Below are positions 13,294 through 24,133 of a stretch of 64,000 bases of DNA, one piece after another. Below the pieces are notes generated by a model. It had not been told where the DNA came from. It saw only the letters and a program-made list of their open reading frames with translations, and ran no database searches. Numbering within the stretch: position 1 is the stretch's first letter; each line of letters starts with the position of its first letter. This DNA comes from Helicocarpus griseus UAMH5409 (lineage: Eukaryota; Ascomycota; Eurotiomycetes; Onygenales; Ajellomycetaceae), in NCBI GenBank assembly GCA_002573585.1, contig PDNB01000146.1:1-64000 (forward strand). The letters are read 5' to 3'. The translations under genes were made by a program, and so were the position numbers.

Positions 13294-13322
13294 GTGTGTG
13301 TGTGTGTGTGCGTGTGTGTGTG
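13294..13322. repeat. (TG)n microsatellite
   Basis: A run of TG dinucleotides broken by a single C, about 585 bp upstream of the large MATH/RING gene and just before its CT-rich promoter tract. Confidence 0.95.
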
Positions 13323-13773
13323 TTGGCTTCAACCTCACCCGCTGGTTCTTTTTGCTTCTTCCTGCTCTCCCGTTTTCTCTCCTCTCCTCCTCCTCTCCCT
13401 CTTCTTCACCTCCATCAGTATTATTCTTCACTTCACTTCAATCACTCACTCACTTGCTCACTCACTGCCATCTCTCGCTACTCCTTCAGTTTGCTGCTTC
13501 TTTTGATTCATCCCTTCTTCTGTCTTTGCTCTGCTCCCCCCCCCGTTAAAGCTGCTGCTGCTGCTGGCTCCCACGCCTAATCCTCTTCCCATCCCAATTC
13601 CACTCCTATCTGCCCTCCTACTACCCTATATTATCCTATAAACCACCAGGTGCTACAGCTCCTAGTAGCTGCTGATATCATTCTAGCGGGCCCGTTGCAT
13701 CATTTATTGTCGGTGACTCACCCATCCATCAGCAGCTCTATTCTCTACTACTATTGTCTGATATATGTATCCG

Positions 13774-13780
13774 TATAAAA
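13774..13780 (+). promoter_or_regulatory. TATA-like box
   Basis: TATAAAA lies 127 bp before the ATG of the MATH/RING gene and downstream of its CT-rich tract, a normal position for a fungal core promoter. This is positional inference only. Confidence 0.4.
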
Positions 13781-13906
13781 CTAACCTCTTGATTCTTCCC
13801 CGCTAGTTCTCTGCCAGTTTAGCCAATCAATCTCGTCTCGCAGCGTTCTCACCGTTCCAGAAATTGCTTCCCGCTTGTCGCTTGCTGATTGGATTGACTC
13901 CAAACT

Positions 13907-16900
13907 ATGGATGTTGCCCTCGACTCCCCTGTGAACGTTGAACGTCCGGTTGCTCCCGTTCTCCCCCATACTTCCTCCTCTTCACCGGAACACTCACAGC
14001 ATTCTCAACCGCTCTCGCCTCTTTCCTCCCAATCCGTCATGCCTCCCTCCTCTACTTTCCAGATTTCCACCTCTTCTCATACTACAACCGCCCCGGATCG
14101 ACCTGCACCCCCCCAGGATGCTGCTCCTGCTGATATAAATACTGAGGCCTCTTCCCATGCTTATGCCTCTCATCTTCCCCCCCCTCAGCCAGTTCCTCAG
14201 CAGCAGCCTTTGGTGGAGGACTCAATGGACGCCGCCCCAGATAATGCTACACAACCACAGTCTGAGGAAGGCTGGAATCCAGTACCTTTAGAAACAAGTG
14301 TCCAGCCTTCAGCAGATGACTCTGCTCCCACCGCGATGGAGAGTGATCAAAACGCAAACTCCAATGCTGAAGACGCACAAGTTGGTGACTCGACGCCAAC
14401 AGATGCAGAGGCTCCTGTAACTTCTACTACTGATGGAACCGTAGCTGAGCCCACAATGACAGAGCTTCCTGCCACTGAGAATGAGCCTCAGGACGAACCA
14501 TCGTTGCAAGAACCTTCTTCTGATACTCAAGCTGAACAGGACTCACCGCAGGAGGAGTCCCAAAATGATTCCCATGGATCACCTGTAGAAGAGGAAGAGC
14601 ATGCTTATTGGGCAGACATCGAGGAAGACACTTCCGCCCCAGATGAGGCTGAGCTCAAGGAAATTGAGTCTGAAAATGGGGGTCATAGCGCATTGGACTG
14701 TGAGTCATCTACCTCCATTGTTAACCACGATCCTGAGTAACTGTCTATTCGCTGACATGCTCGATTACAGATAACCACTGGGAAAAGTGCTTTTATAGGG
14801 AGGTCGACGATCCTGAATATAAGCCTGCAGAAAAAGCCCGTGTAACCTGGAAATTCAAAGGTGTACGCGGTACCAAGGAAAAGCCAAACCGCGCTACCAT
14901 AATGAGGTCCCCATCTGCATACATCGGGGGTATCTACTGGACATTGAAGTTCTTCCCCAGGGGCAATAACAATACCTCTTTAAGCGTATATATAGAGTCA
15001 TCTGCTACACCTCCCCGGCCAGATAAAGATATTCCAGATACCGAATTCAAGGTCTTCAAGGGCCCTCCAGATGCTGTATTAAGTGACCTGGGACCAGAGG
15101 TCGATATAACCATACCAGCTACTGCACACTCGAGCAAATCCACAACTCTGGAGACTTCGACTTCCGAAATAAAAGAAAAACAGGAGCTTGCCGTAGAAGA
15201 AAACAGAGAACGTACCCCCACACAAGGACAAGAAAATGGGGAGGAAAAGACCGAAGAGCCATCGTCCGATACACCTCGTGACTGGCGAGTGTCTGCCCAA
15301 ATTGGTCTCATTGTTTATAATCCAGAGGAGCCCCGAACCGCTGCGATGCAGTCTTCATACCACCAATTCAACTCGCATAACGTGGACTGGGGCTGGACAA
15401 CTTTCTATGGCCCATGGGACCAGATCCACCTGCGACAACGGGGCCAAAGACAAGCTCTCCTTCGGAATGACACTCTCGCCTTTGATGCGTATATTCGCAT
15501 ATTTGACGATCCAACGCAATCTTTGTGGTGGCATCCGAGCGATACTGAGCCCATCTGGGACAGCCTAAGCTTGACTGGTTATCGGCCAATGGGTGATTCA
15601 GTCGTCAAATATAGCCCTGAGGTCGCTGGTTTGGTGTCATGGCTCCTCCTTGCCCCTTTCCGTGAAATCATCCAAAGTGTTGACGTCTTAGAACATCTTA
15701 CAGCTCCAAATGCCAGACCGAGACCTTTGTGTGATGCTTTACAAAGACTTCTATGGGCTTTACGAAGCGAGTCCACCTCTCCTCTTCACACCGAGACCGA
15801 CTTTGTCACTCAGACACTGCGGAATTTGGGAGAATACTCAAGAGATGTGATGGAGTTCTGGGAGAGAGTCCGACGGACTCTTGAACTGGAGCTTGCGGGT
15901 ACTGATGCCATCGAAAAACTTTCCAAGATACTTGATGGCCATAAAGTGAACAACGCAATTACTCCTGACGAACAAACATCTGTCAATCATTTTCAAGGAG
16001 ACTTCAACAACACGAGAATTAGGATCCCCGCACAGAATGCGGATCGTGTGCAGTCAGCGCTGAAACAACATTTCAATGAGAAACCCGGGAAGTGGTCGCT
16101 TCCCGCCGTGCTCCATGTCGAATTGGCTCGCCAAAAGTTTGATAAAATTAGTCGTCACTGGAGTTTGATTCCGAACCGGGTTGGATTAGATGAAGAACTT
16201 GACTTGTCAGATATTACCGTCGAGCCGGAGGCTGGAAAGTATAGCCTCTATGGCTTTGTGGTTCACAAAGGTAAACGGACTTCTGGCCAATTCTACAGTA
16301 TCCTGCGCCCCGGTGGGCCGGGAACGCGCTGGCTGGCTTTTGAAGACGCAACGGACAACAAGATTGAGTGTCTGACACGGAAGGCCGCCATCGATGCTCA
16401 TGAAGGCATTGGTCCTGAAGAAGCTAGAAGTCATGATAGATCCGGACGAGACGTTGCAGTTATTGTGATGTATGTTCGGAATGACGTGTTACCGCAGTTC
16501 TTGACTGGAAAGATTGAGCCATGGGAGGTGCCTGAGCCTCGCAAGCACTATTTCGAAACCGGGTTGCTCCCGTTCGACTCGTCTGCTCCAGTGACTGTCG
16601 AAACATACTCTCTCGGGGATATTTCTTTGGTAAACAATAGCATATTCGATGCGTACGATATCATGTTCGCTGCCAGATCCGTTGACGGAGTGCGGCATCT
16701 TACCTTGCCATCAACTACGACTTTTGCGGAGCTAAGGAGAAAGCTGGCCCTGTGGCATTCGAAAGAAGGGGAAGAGGCGAAGCCAGAAAATATCCGCATA
16801 TGGCAGATTGGGCATCCAAAATCGGGCTTTATTCCTAGCCTACAGCTGAAAACTATTCCGGAATTAACTTATTCACTGGCGTGTTTTGAGATGAATGTTC

Positions 16901-18751
16901 TACGCCTGTGGGTGCACGTTTTGTCTGAAGGTGAGTTGATATTCTTCTAGGTCTGATTAAAAAATGAAGCGTTCTAACATGTGACATCATCTGCAGATGA
17001 TTCGAAGTTGTTCGCGGTTCCAGAACCACGACCATCTTCCAAGGCGTTCGAATATGAACGGGAAGAGACCGATGAATCTGCCATACCTGAAGATGGATCA
17101 AATACTCCAACGAACCAGAACTCGTCGCAAGAGTCGAATGATTCACAGGCTCAAGATGTTGGCATGACCGATTCGAACCAGGATTCTGCTGTTGACCCAA
17201 CCCCACAGGCGGCAGAAAGTGATGGCATTGATAACCTTTCTTCTGAACAACCAGGTATAAGTGAGCATCCGGCGCTGGAAGCGGAAACGCAACAAACCGA
17301 AGTTTCATCGCCAGCCGAACCCAATGCAGCTGCTGCTATCGAGTCGGATCCAGTCGAATCTACTGCTGATGTTCAAATGAGCGGTATAGAACCCGATTCT
17401 AACTCATCACAACCTGTTCAGACGGAAGCCGTTGACGAGAACGTCAATACAACGGATGTTGACAGCCAGAACGCCACCGAACCCACTGAACAGGCCAATA
17501 CATCGGCTGCTGAAGTCCAGGCCGGTACGGAACCTTCGCCAGTGGAACAGTCAATGGATATCCTTGAAAGTAGTGGAAACGATACCTCTCATCCTGTGAT
17601 TGACGATACCGCCAACGTCCCCACTCCAGCGCCTGATCAGGAAGACTTGATCATGCAAGACCCCCCTGTTGAAAATCCTAGTACTGATGCTCCCCCAAAC
17701 GAAAATCAGGAAACAGATGCGGTACCAGATAGTGAAAACAACATTAACGATATCGCAGAGCAGCTATTCGAGGACCCCAATGCTCATCTTGTACCACTCT
17801 CTGAACAGACATACTATTTTGTGCAGATATTCCAACCGCAAAAGCAAGCATTCGACGTTGTCGGTGTTTTCCTGGCAAATAAGAGAGACGTCATCAAATC
17901 ATCAGTGCGCGCTGCGCTTGGGTGGCCTGAAAGCAAACAGTTTCACCTCTGGCATCGCGTTGATGGTGTATCAATTCTTTCCATATCAGGGACCGAAAAA
18001 TTCTCCAATATTGTATCCTCTGATATAGATGGTGAATGTTTTGTCGTTGGAGAAGTACTACCTAAATCAGAGTATGTCCCCTTCCTGATCACGTCTACCT
18101 TTTTTATCCCCTTATTAGTTCGTTCGCCCGAAAAATATAGATTCTTGGATTTGCTAACACATTTTTCCTGTCAGATGCATTACAATGTCAGAGAACGGTT
18201 CCTTCTCCAGTCCAGATCTACTAGCTCAGTACCTCTGGGCGCTGTCTCGCCGGCATCCGACGCAAGCATTTACTGGTACGAAAACGCTAGAAGCTACGTT
18301 TAACGGCGATTATTATTCCGGGGACATCAAGAAGGGGTATTATCACGGCAAAGGCACCCACATTTCAGACACTGGTGCTACCTATACTGGCGATTTCGTT
18401 CTGGGAGAGCGACAAGGCAAAGGTATCATGGAGTTTGCTTCTGGTGATACGTATGACGGGGACTGGTTCGAAGATGAACGACATGGCCAGGGAACGTTTA
18501 TCGAACGCAAGACTGGTAACAAGTACGTTGGTGGTTACCGTGCTGGCAAACGACATGGAAAGGGCATTAGCTATTGGGAAGTCGCCGATGAGGAGATGGA
18601 TCTTTGCCAAATCTGCTACAGCGAAGACCAAGACGCGTTGTTTTACATGTGTGGACATGTATGCGCATGCGTCAGCTGCGCCAAGCAGGTCGACATATGT
18701 CCCATGTGTAGAAAGAAGGTCACTAACGTGGTGAAGATCTACCGTAGCTAA
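13907..18751 (+). CDS. MATH / USP-like / MORN / RING multidomain protein
   Basis: Four exons, 13907-14699, 14771-16930, 16997-18071 and 18175-18751, give 1534 residues. Introns are 71, 66 and 103 bp with GTGAGT, GTGAGT and GTATGT donors, and all phases close. Residues 1-262 are acidic and disordered. A MATH domain (about 265-475, with an inserted disordered stretch) begins YNHWEKCFYREVDDPEYKP. A ubiquitin-specific-peptidase-like fold follows (about 535-860): VVKYSPEVAGLVSWLLLAPF sits where the Cys box belongs, and LPAVLHVELARQKFD and GKRTSGQFYSILRP match later USP blocks. A second acidic disordered stretch (about 985-1240) and a ubiquitin-like segment come next, then four MORN repeats (about 1385-1485) and a C3HC4 RING (CQICYSEDQ, MCGHVCACVSCAKQ, CPMCRK) ending KIYRS as in Neuralized. 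Genes of this layout have been named 'MATH and UCH domain protein' in moulds. Active-site positions look substituted, so I predict an E3-like scaffold rather than a protease. Confidence 0.85.
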
Positions 18752-19880
18752 ATGGTGGACGATGTCTCCGTGTTTGTCATACCTGCTCCTTTTCCTTTCC
18801 GCCCCTTTGAACTTGAATCTATTGATGCTATTTTTTGGACGATGTTCGGATAGATTTTGAGTTTTGTTCCTGATCTGGCCCCTGCTGAAGCGATAATGAT
18901 TGTGCCTTTGTTTACTACTGAACGAACTCCCTCCACTTGTGCGTACTTCTTAGGTGTTGGTATTGCTTCCCCAAACCCCGATGAAACCCTTGACAAACGA
19001 CCCGAAGTTGATCTCTACCTATGCTTTTCCCATATTTTTCTTTTATTGTTCCCATTCACGATCATATGCCCTCCCACCGACATGTCATTCTCTAGTTTAC
19101 TAGCGATGATCGTTATTTAGCGAATATTTTGCTTGCCTCTGGATCCTTTTTCTTTTTTCCCACACCCGCTCGCCAATACGCCATAAATTCCTCCTTCGCC
19201 CACATGCTTTTTTTGTCTAGAATATTTTATTTATCAACTTGGCCCTTCCTTGGTTCGGATGCCTCATACCATATAACTCAGATACAGATTTTAGATACGC
19301 AAGAATCTAGTCCCAGTTTGTTATTGATTTGGCTATAACTATCTTTGGACGCTGTCTATCAATGCTTAGCCCGCCTCTGACTCGGACAATAGGTGTTCCT
19401 GATTAGCCCGCATTTGTTGAGGGACGCGCCTGCGTGCGCATTTCTTACGCAGTTGTTTTGCAAAGAGTGAAAGGAAAGCCTTGGTATGTGGTATTTCCCT
19501 GCGTTTGTATAGTTCTGGCAACGAGATTGGGCGTGCAGCCCTTTTCTGATATCTGGATCTTTATATACTTACATGTAGCAGTGACATGATTTTGATATGT
19601 CGCCTTTGCACCCAAATCGACCAAAGGTTGCCCTGTGCAAAGGCATTGTATGGAGTACTGCCTGCCACGGAAAAAGTATTGCAAATGGAAAAAGAAGGTA
19701 ACATTATCAAATAGAAATAAGCACAATAATCCTATGATGAACACCGTTATGTCTAACTTTACAATCGTAATTGGCGCCGGAAAATAAAACCTTTTATTTT
19801 GATATATCTCCGCTACCCGCCCCCTCTTTTCACCCTCTGACCCTTGCCTGCTTCGGCTCCCTTTCCACCTGCTAGAAGTA
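18752..19880. other. Convergent 3' intergenic region
   Basis: Tail-to-tail spacer between the MATH/RING gene and NOP2. It is AT- and T-rich with no supported coding frame. Both genes presumably end transcription here. Confidence 0.5.
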
Positions 19881-22049
19881 TCATCTCTTCTTGCTATCCC
19901 TCTTATTTCCTTTCTTCCCGCTCTCCTTGGATTCCTTCTTGGATCCACTGGTTTCCTTGGTCTCCTTCTTAGCTTCCTTGGGCTTCTCAGCTTCCTTGGG
20001 CTTCTCAGCCTCCTTATTCTCCTCCTTAGATTCCTTCTTGCCATCCCCCTTCGGCTTCCCCTTCACGCCCTTAGGATTCAACCCCTTCCTGCGCAGCCTA
20101 TTCCGCTCCGCCCGCTCAATAAGCGTCCTGTCCTCCTCATCATCAAACGGCCCAAACTCCGCCCCCTGTACCTTCTTCTCCTTTTCTTCGTCCACAATCG
20201 GCGTCTTATCAACAACCTCCTGATCGTCCGCCTCCGCCGCCGCCCCGTCTGCCTTCGAACCTGCTCCTCCTGCAGCCACCTTGCTGCCAGCAGGGCTGGG
20301 TCCGGTCTTCTTCAACTTGCAGACGAAGAAACCATCAACGTTCTCCCGGTGCGGGAAATAGCGTCTCGTCAGCGGCATCTTGTCATCGAACTTCTTTCCC
20401 ATGTAACTCTTGAAGCCCGGGGTGCCAAAGTTCCCCAAGCCCGTGTCCACAAGCTTGACATTTGGCCGCTTGCGGAGCGCATATTGCACGACACCTTCAT
20501 TCTCTTCCACGGTCACACTGCAGGTGGAGTAGACAACGTAGCCACCAGTTTTCGACGCGTGATCGGTCGAGTCGATCGCTGCGAGGAGGAGCTGCTTTTG
20601 CATATGGGGCAGGGCGAGGAAGTCTCGTTCGGTTTTTGACGTTTTGACGCTGGGGTCTTTGGAGATGACGCCTGTGCCGGAGCAAGGCGCATCGAGCAAG
20701 ATGCGGTCGAAGCCGCCTAGGATCTTGGGAAAGGCTTCTCGGGCGTCGAGGTTGGAGACGATGGTGTTTTTGCAACCGAGACGGTGAATGTTACCGATCA
20801 GACCCTTGGCACGGGGCTTGCTGGCGTCGTTTGCTAGTACGGTGCCTGTATTGCGCATCAATGCGGCTATATATGTCGTCTTACCACCGGGGGCAGCGGC
20901 CATGTCGAGAACCCGCTCATTGGGCTGGGGAGCCAGCGCCATGACTGGGAGGAAGGACGAGGCGGCTTGGAGAATGTAATGGCCGGCGAGGTATTCGGGA
21001 GTAGCACCTAGTGGTACGGCGGATTCGAACACTTGCAGGCCAACCTTGGACCACTTGCCCACGGGTTCAAGGACGACGCCGCGATTGATTAGGGCCTGGG
21101 CTAGGGAGCGTCGATTTGTTCGTAGTGTGTTTGTCCTTATGACAACGGGGCGAGGGGTTTCGTTGGCTTCGAAAAAGGCGAAGGCTTCACGGGGTGTAAA
21201 CAGGTTGAAAAGCTTCTCAGCCAGGTATGGGGTATATCCGTAGTATGTGCAAATGTCGGAAAGGAGAAGATTGGTGTAGTCCGCACGGGACTTGCCGGGC
21301 TGTCCAAGCGTCGAGAGATCACCAAGGATGCGAATTGATTCTGAGATACGGCTGCGAAGGAGCTGGAGGTCTGGCGCCAGTCCCACTTGTTGCCGTGTCT
21401 GCTCATCCTCTGCAAAGACGTCTGCGCTATCGCCCGCAATATTGGTCTGGAGGGCCGACTCTTTCAACTCCAATTGCGCCTGCTTTTCAGCAGCATCTGC
21501 TTCCCTATCCAACTTCTTTGATAACCCTTCTATATTCGCAGCGGTGAGCTTTTCTTCTGCATCGGATATATCCTCATCTTCTGAAAACATGGCCTCGCGC
21601 GGGTGGTCCTCCTCCGAGTCAAAAGCTGAATCTAAACCGCCTTCACTGTCTGATATGTCGGAAGCCGATTGTAACTCGTCGTCGTCATTGTCGTCACCGC
21701 TACTGACACCGTTCAAATCCTCAAACTCATCACCCAGCATGTCCTCCGCATCACTGTCCAAACTCTCCATCTCGTCGTCCTCCGACTCGACCACCTTCTT
21801 CGGAAACGGTTTTGATGGCTTTTTCACCTCACTCTTTTTCGCAATGGGCTGTTTTGCTTCCTTCACGCCATTTTTAGCAGCAGCTGGCTTCCCTGGCCTG
21901 TCGTGCCTTTGACCCTCTGTGCGCCGCTTTTTCCCTTCGTGAACAGCATCGTCGGCATCAGATGGCTTGCGCCTTTTTAGAGAAGAAATCTTGGATTCAT
22001 CGAGGGCCGGGGGAGGGCCCTGCTTTTTCATGCGACGTCCGACACCCAT
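19881..22049 (-). CDS. NOP2: 25S rRNA (cytosine-C5) methyltransferase Nop2
   Basis: Single exon, 722 residues. The protein methylates a cytosine of large-subunit rRNA in the nucleolus and is needed for 60S assembly in yeast. The N-terminal 200 residues are lysine-rich then strongly acidic (ESEDDEMESLDSDAEDMLGD), as in known Nop2. The RsmB/Nop2 catalytic core shows the SAM-binding loop VLDMAAAPGGKTTY near 380-393, the release-cysteine motif LLDAPCSGTGV near 450 and the nucleophile motif YSTCSVT near 505. The C-terminus is a lysine/glutamate-rich tail with repeated KEAEKPKEA-type units. It is divergent from GET5 across 457 bp. Both catalytic cysteines are present, so activity is expected. Confidence 0.96.
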   Translation of the reverse strand: MGVGRRMKKQGPPPALDESKISSLKRRKPSDADDAVHEGKKRRTEGQRHDRPGKPAAAKNGVKEAKQPIAKKSEVKKPSKPFPKKVVESEDDEMESLDSDAEDMLGDEFEDLNGVSSGDDNDDDELQSASDISDSEGGLDSAFDSEEDHPREAMFSEDEDISDAEEKLTAANIEGLSKKLDREADAAEKQAQLELKESALQTNIAGDSADVFAEDEQTRQQVGLAPDLQLLRSRISESIRILGDLSTLGQPGKSRADYTNLLLSDICTYYGYTPYLAEKLFNLFTPREAFAFFEANETPRPVVIRTNTLRTNRRSLAQALINRGVVLEPVGKWSKVGLQVFESAVPLGATPEYLAGHYILQAASSFLPVMALAPQPNERVLDMAAAPGGKTTYIAALMRNTGTVLANDASKPRAKGLIGNIHRLGCKNTIVSNLDAREAFPKILGGFDRILLDAPCSGTGVISKDPSVKTSKTERDFLALPHMQKQLLLAAIDSTDHASKTGGYVVYSTCSVTVEENEGVVQYALRKRPNVKLVDTGLGNFGTPGFKSYMGKKFDDKMPLTRRYFPHRENVDGFFVCKLKKTGPSPAGSKVAAGGAGSKADGAAAEADDQEVVDKTPIVDEEKEKKVQGAEFGPFDDEEDRTLIERAERNRLRRKGLNPKGVKGKPKGDGKKESKEENKEAEKPKEAEKPKEAKKETKETSGSKKESKESGKKGNKRDSKKR

Positions 22050-22506
22050 TATTAAATACGCAATTGGGTCAAATGAGGGGTTGAAAAGGTGTGGATGTTG
22101 ACCGGGAGCTCTTGGGGTGAGCTTTTGCTCTGGCTGCTGGAAATTAGATTATATTTTTTGTTTCTCCGCCGAAATTTTGGAGTTTTTCCGGACAGTCTGG
22201 CGCCGGAGAAACTAATCGGCCAAATTTGCCGTGTTTGGGATGATAAACTAACCGCCGCATCACATGACCTGAGCTATGCCCAGGTGAATGCGACTGCGCT
22301 TCAACATGACAGACAGCTCTCGACTACATCTGATTAACAGTGCTTGATGAACCCCCCAATCAGTTGAACTTTTCTTAATTCTCTCCAGCCTTTGTCCGAT
22401 ACTTGCAGAGTAGTCAGCTTCTACACACGAAGCGACCCGTTCTACACACGAAGCACAATACCTACGCCTATCTGGAGAGGGGTAGACATATAGCACAGTA
22501 TATACA
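22050..22506. promoter_or_regulatory. Shared divergent promoter, NOP2 / GET5
   Basis: A 457-bp head-to-head spacer. It contains TCACATGA-type sequence near 22260 and the 15-bp direct repeat listed next. Sharing of regulatory sites by the two genes is inferred from the spacing. Confidence 0.5.
22419..22454 (+). repeat. 15-bp direct repeat, 21-bp period, upstream of GET5
   Basis: TTCTACACACGAAGC occurs at 22419-22433 and again, identical, at 22440-22454. The 21-bp period is two helical turns, so both copies face the same side of DNA. The second copy ends 52 bp before the GET5 ATG. It could be a paired factor-binding site or a recent short duplication. Confidence 0.75.
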
Positions 22507-23302
22507 ATGGCGGAGCTTACTTTCACCAAGTCATTTCTCACAGCCCTGGATTCACGGCCCGTAAAGCTTCCAGCAGACTATGTCTTCGATCCCCGCAGTT
22601 TCCCCGTACCACATCCGGTAAGAAAAGGGCAACCATTCAATCATCCAAGTATCATGAACTAAATGCGAAAAACAGTATACCCTCCCCCGACTCTCTGACT
22701 CGCACCCCTCAATGCCAAAGAAGATAAAACAAACCGCCATCCCCGGCTCCTCAAAGTCCATAACAGTCCACCTAAAGTCAGCCCGCAACCCAGTACTGCA
22801 CGTCACCCTCGACAACCGCGCTATATCATCCACAACAGTGAAGGAGTTGAAGGAAGCCGTGCAAGAACGCATCCAGACGACGAACGAGAGCAACGAGCCT
22901 GTCAGCGTCCCGCTGGAGAAAATAAAGATACTATGGAAGAAGAAGCCGGTACAGGGTCAGACCATGGCGGAGGTTTTGGGGAACGATCCCGCTGCATTGT
23001 CGGGCGGGAAGGGGGTGGAGTTTGGGGTTATGATTCTTGGTGGTGCTTCGCTTACGCCTGAACCTGTTCTCAAAGCGGCGGCGGAAGAGGGGCGGGCTGA
23101 TAGGGAGATGCCAGACGTTTCTGCTGCTGCTGCCCCTAGGCAAAGCACGGCTCAACACCCTTCAGCATCCGCACAGGAAGTATTATCGACAGGGGTATTT
23201 TGGGATGATTTGGAGGACTTTGTCAAGTCTAGGGTCGGAGACACGGCTGAGGCTTCTCGGATTAAGTCTATTTTTAGGGATGCATGGACTTCTAGCCGGT
23301 AG
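22507..23302 (+). CDS. GET5: Get5/Mdy2-like ubiquitin-like protein
   Basis: Two exons, 22507-22617 and 22676-23302, separated by a 58-bp phase-0 intron (donor GTAAGA), give 245 residues. Get5 links Get4 to Sgt2 in the cytosolic pathway that delivers tail-anchored proteins to the ER. The N-terminal helices (SFLTALDSRPVKLPADYVFD) match the Get4-binding region. A ubiquitin-like domain spans about 60-145 (SITVHLKSARNPVLHVTL ... EKIKILWKKKPVQGQ ... VEFGVMILG). An alanine- and proline-rich linker follows. The end (FWDDLEDFVKSR ... IKSIFRDAW) resembles the Get5 homodimerisation domain. The three-part layout makes Get5 more likely than another ubiquitin-like protein. Confidence 0.85.
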
Positions 23303-24133
23303 CTGACGAACTGATGAGTTGATGGGTTATTGAACCTATTTAACACTTGGAGGGCTAATGAAATAACGCTGATTTATGTGGGTGCAAGAATCCAGCCACG
23401 ACTCGGCAGCATGTTTCAAATTAACATATAGATGTAATAATTCACGTTATGTTCGAAGAAAGCGATCATATAAGTCAAGGCGCACGTAAAGGAGCAAGGC
23501 GAATGGGAATATGAGAATGGGAATATATGTTAATACACTTGGAAGAGGTAAAATGATATCCGCGGGGATAAGAAATACAACAATACAGTGGAATAATAAG
23601 TTGCAAATGCACACACAGCCGCTTGCGTATCCTGTTATCAGACCAGGAGTTACCAAACAAAAATAAACAGCAAGGAAAAAGGAGAACAAGAATGAAAAAC
23701 GAGGTTCCTCAATGTAAACATTCCACAGGCTGTTAATGTAGGGTATTTTGGGTATCGTCAGGAGGCAGCATGTAAACACAGATCTCGTAGATGACGGCCA
23801 CCTGTATTATTTCAATAGTGTCCAAGGAAATGTGCAAAAGCGCCGAGGCGAAAATGCGGCCAAAAACGGAATAGAAAGATGGAAAGGAAGGATGGAGTCT
23901 GAAGCGAAACAAAAACAGACAAAAAGATTTATGGGAAACGAGGATAAACATACAGAACAAAGTGGGAATGAACAAGAGAAGCAACTCATCAATCAAACAA
24001 GGCAAAAGCCGGGCGTAGTCGGATTAGAACACCAGAGCCTGCACTCCCGTTGAATACGACTGTGAAAGCGAAGACATTAAGCAACAGGGGAGACACAGAA
24101 ACGAAAGCAGAACGAAATCCAAACCATTTATCA
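23303..24133. other. Convergent 3' intergenic region, GET5 / striatin
   Basis: AT-rich spacer. Because the minus strand is T-rich, chance frames there look hydrophobic (about 23447-23779 and 23733-24005), but they lack conserved features and overlap the expected striatin 3' region. No gene is called. Confidence 0.45.

Larger units (their letters stand above)
11504..13906. other. Intergenic region with three microsatellites and a CT-rich promoter
   Basis: This 2.4-kb stretch holds the deoxyhypusine synthase 3' region, then three simple repeats (listed separately), then a strongly CT-rich tract at about 13330-13570 and a TATA-like box before the next start codon. Short frames over the CT-rich tract are compositional artefacts. 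I see no gene. Confidence 0.55.

Noticed and set aside
19445..20044. 199-codon minus-strand frame at the NOP2 3' end
   Set aside because: Shadow of the lysine-rich NOP2 tail in another frame, running into AT-rich 3' sequence.
23447..23779. 110-codon hydrophobic minus-strand frame
   Set aside because: T-rich 3' flanking DNA makes Phe, Leu and Ile by composition; the length is within chance and it overlaps the striatin 3' region.
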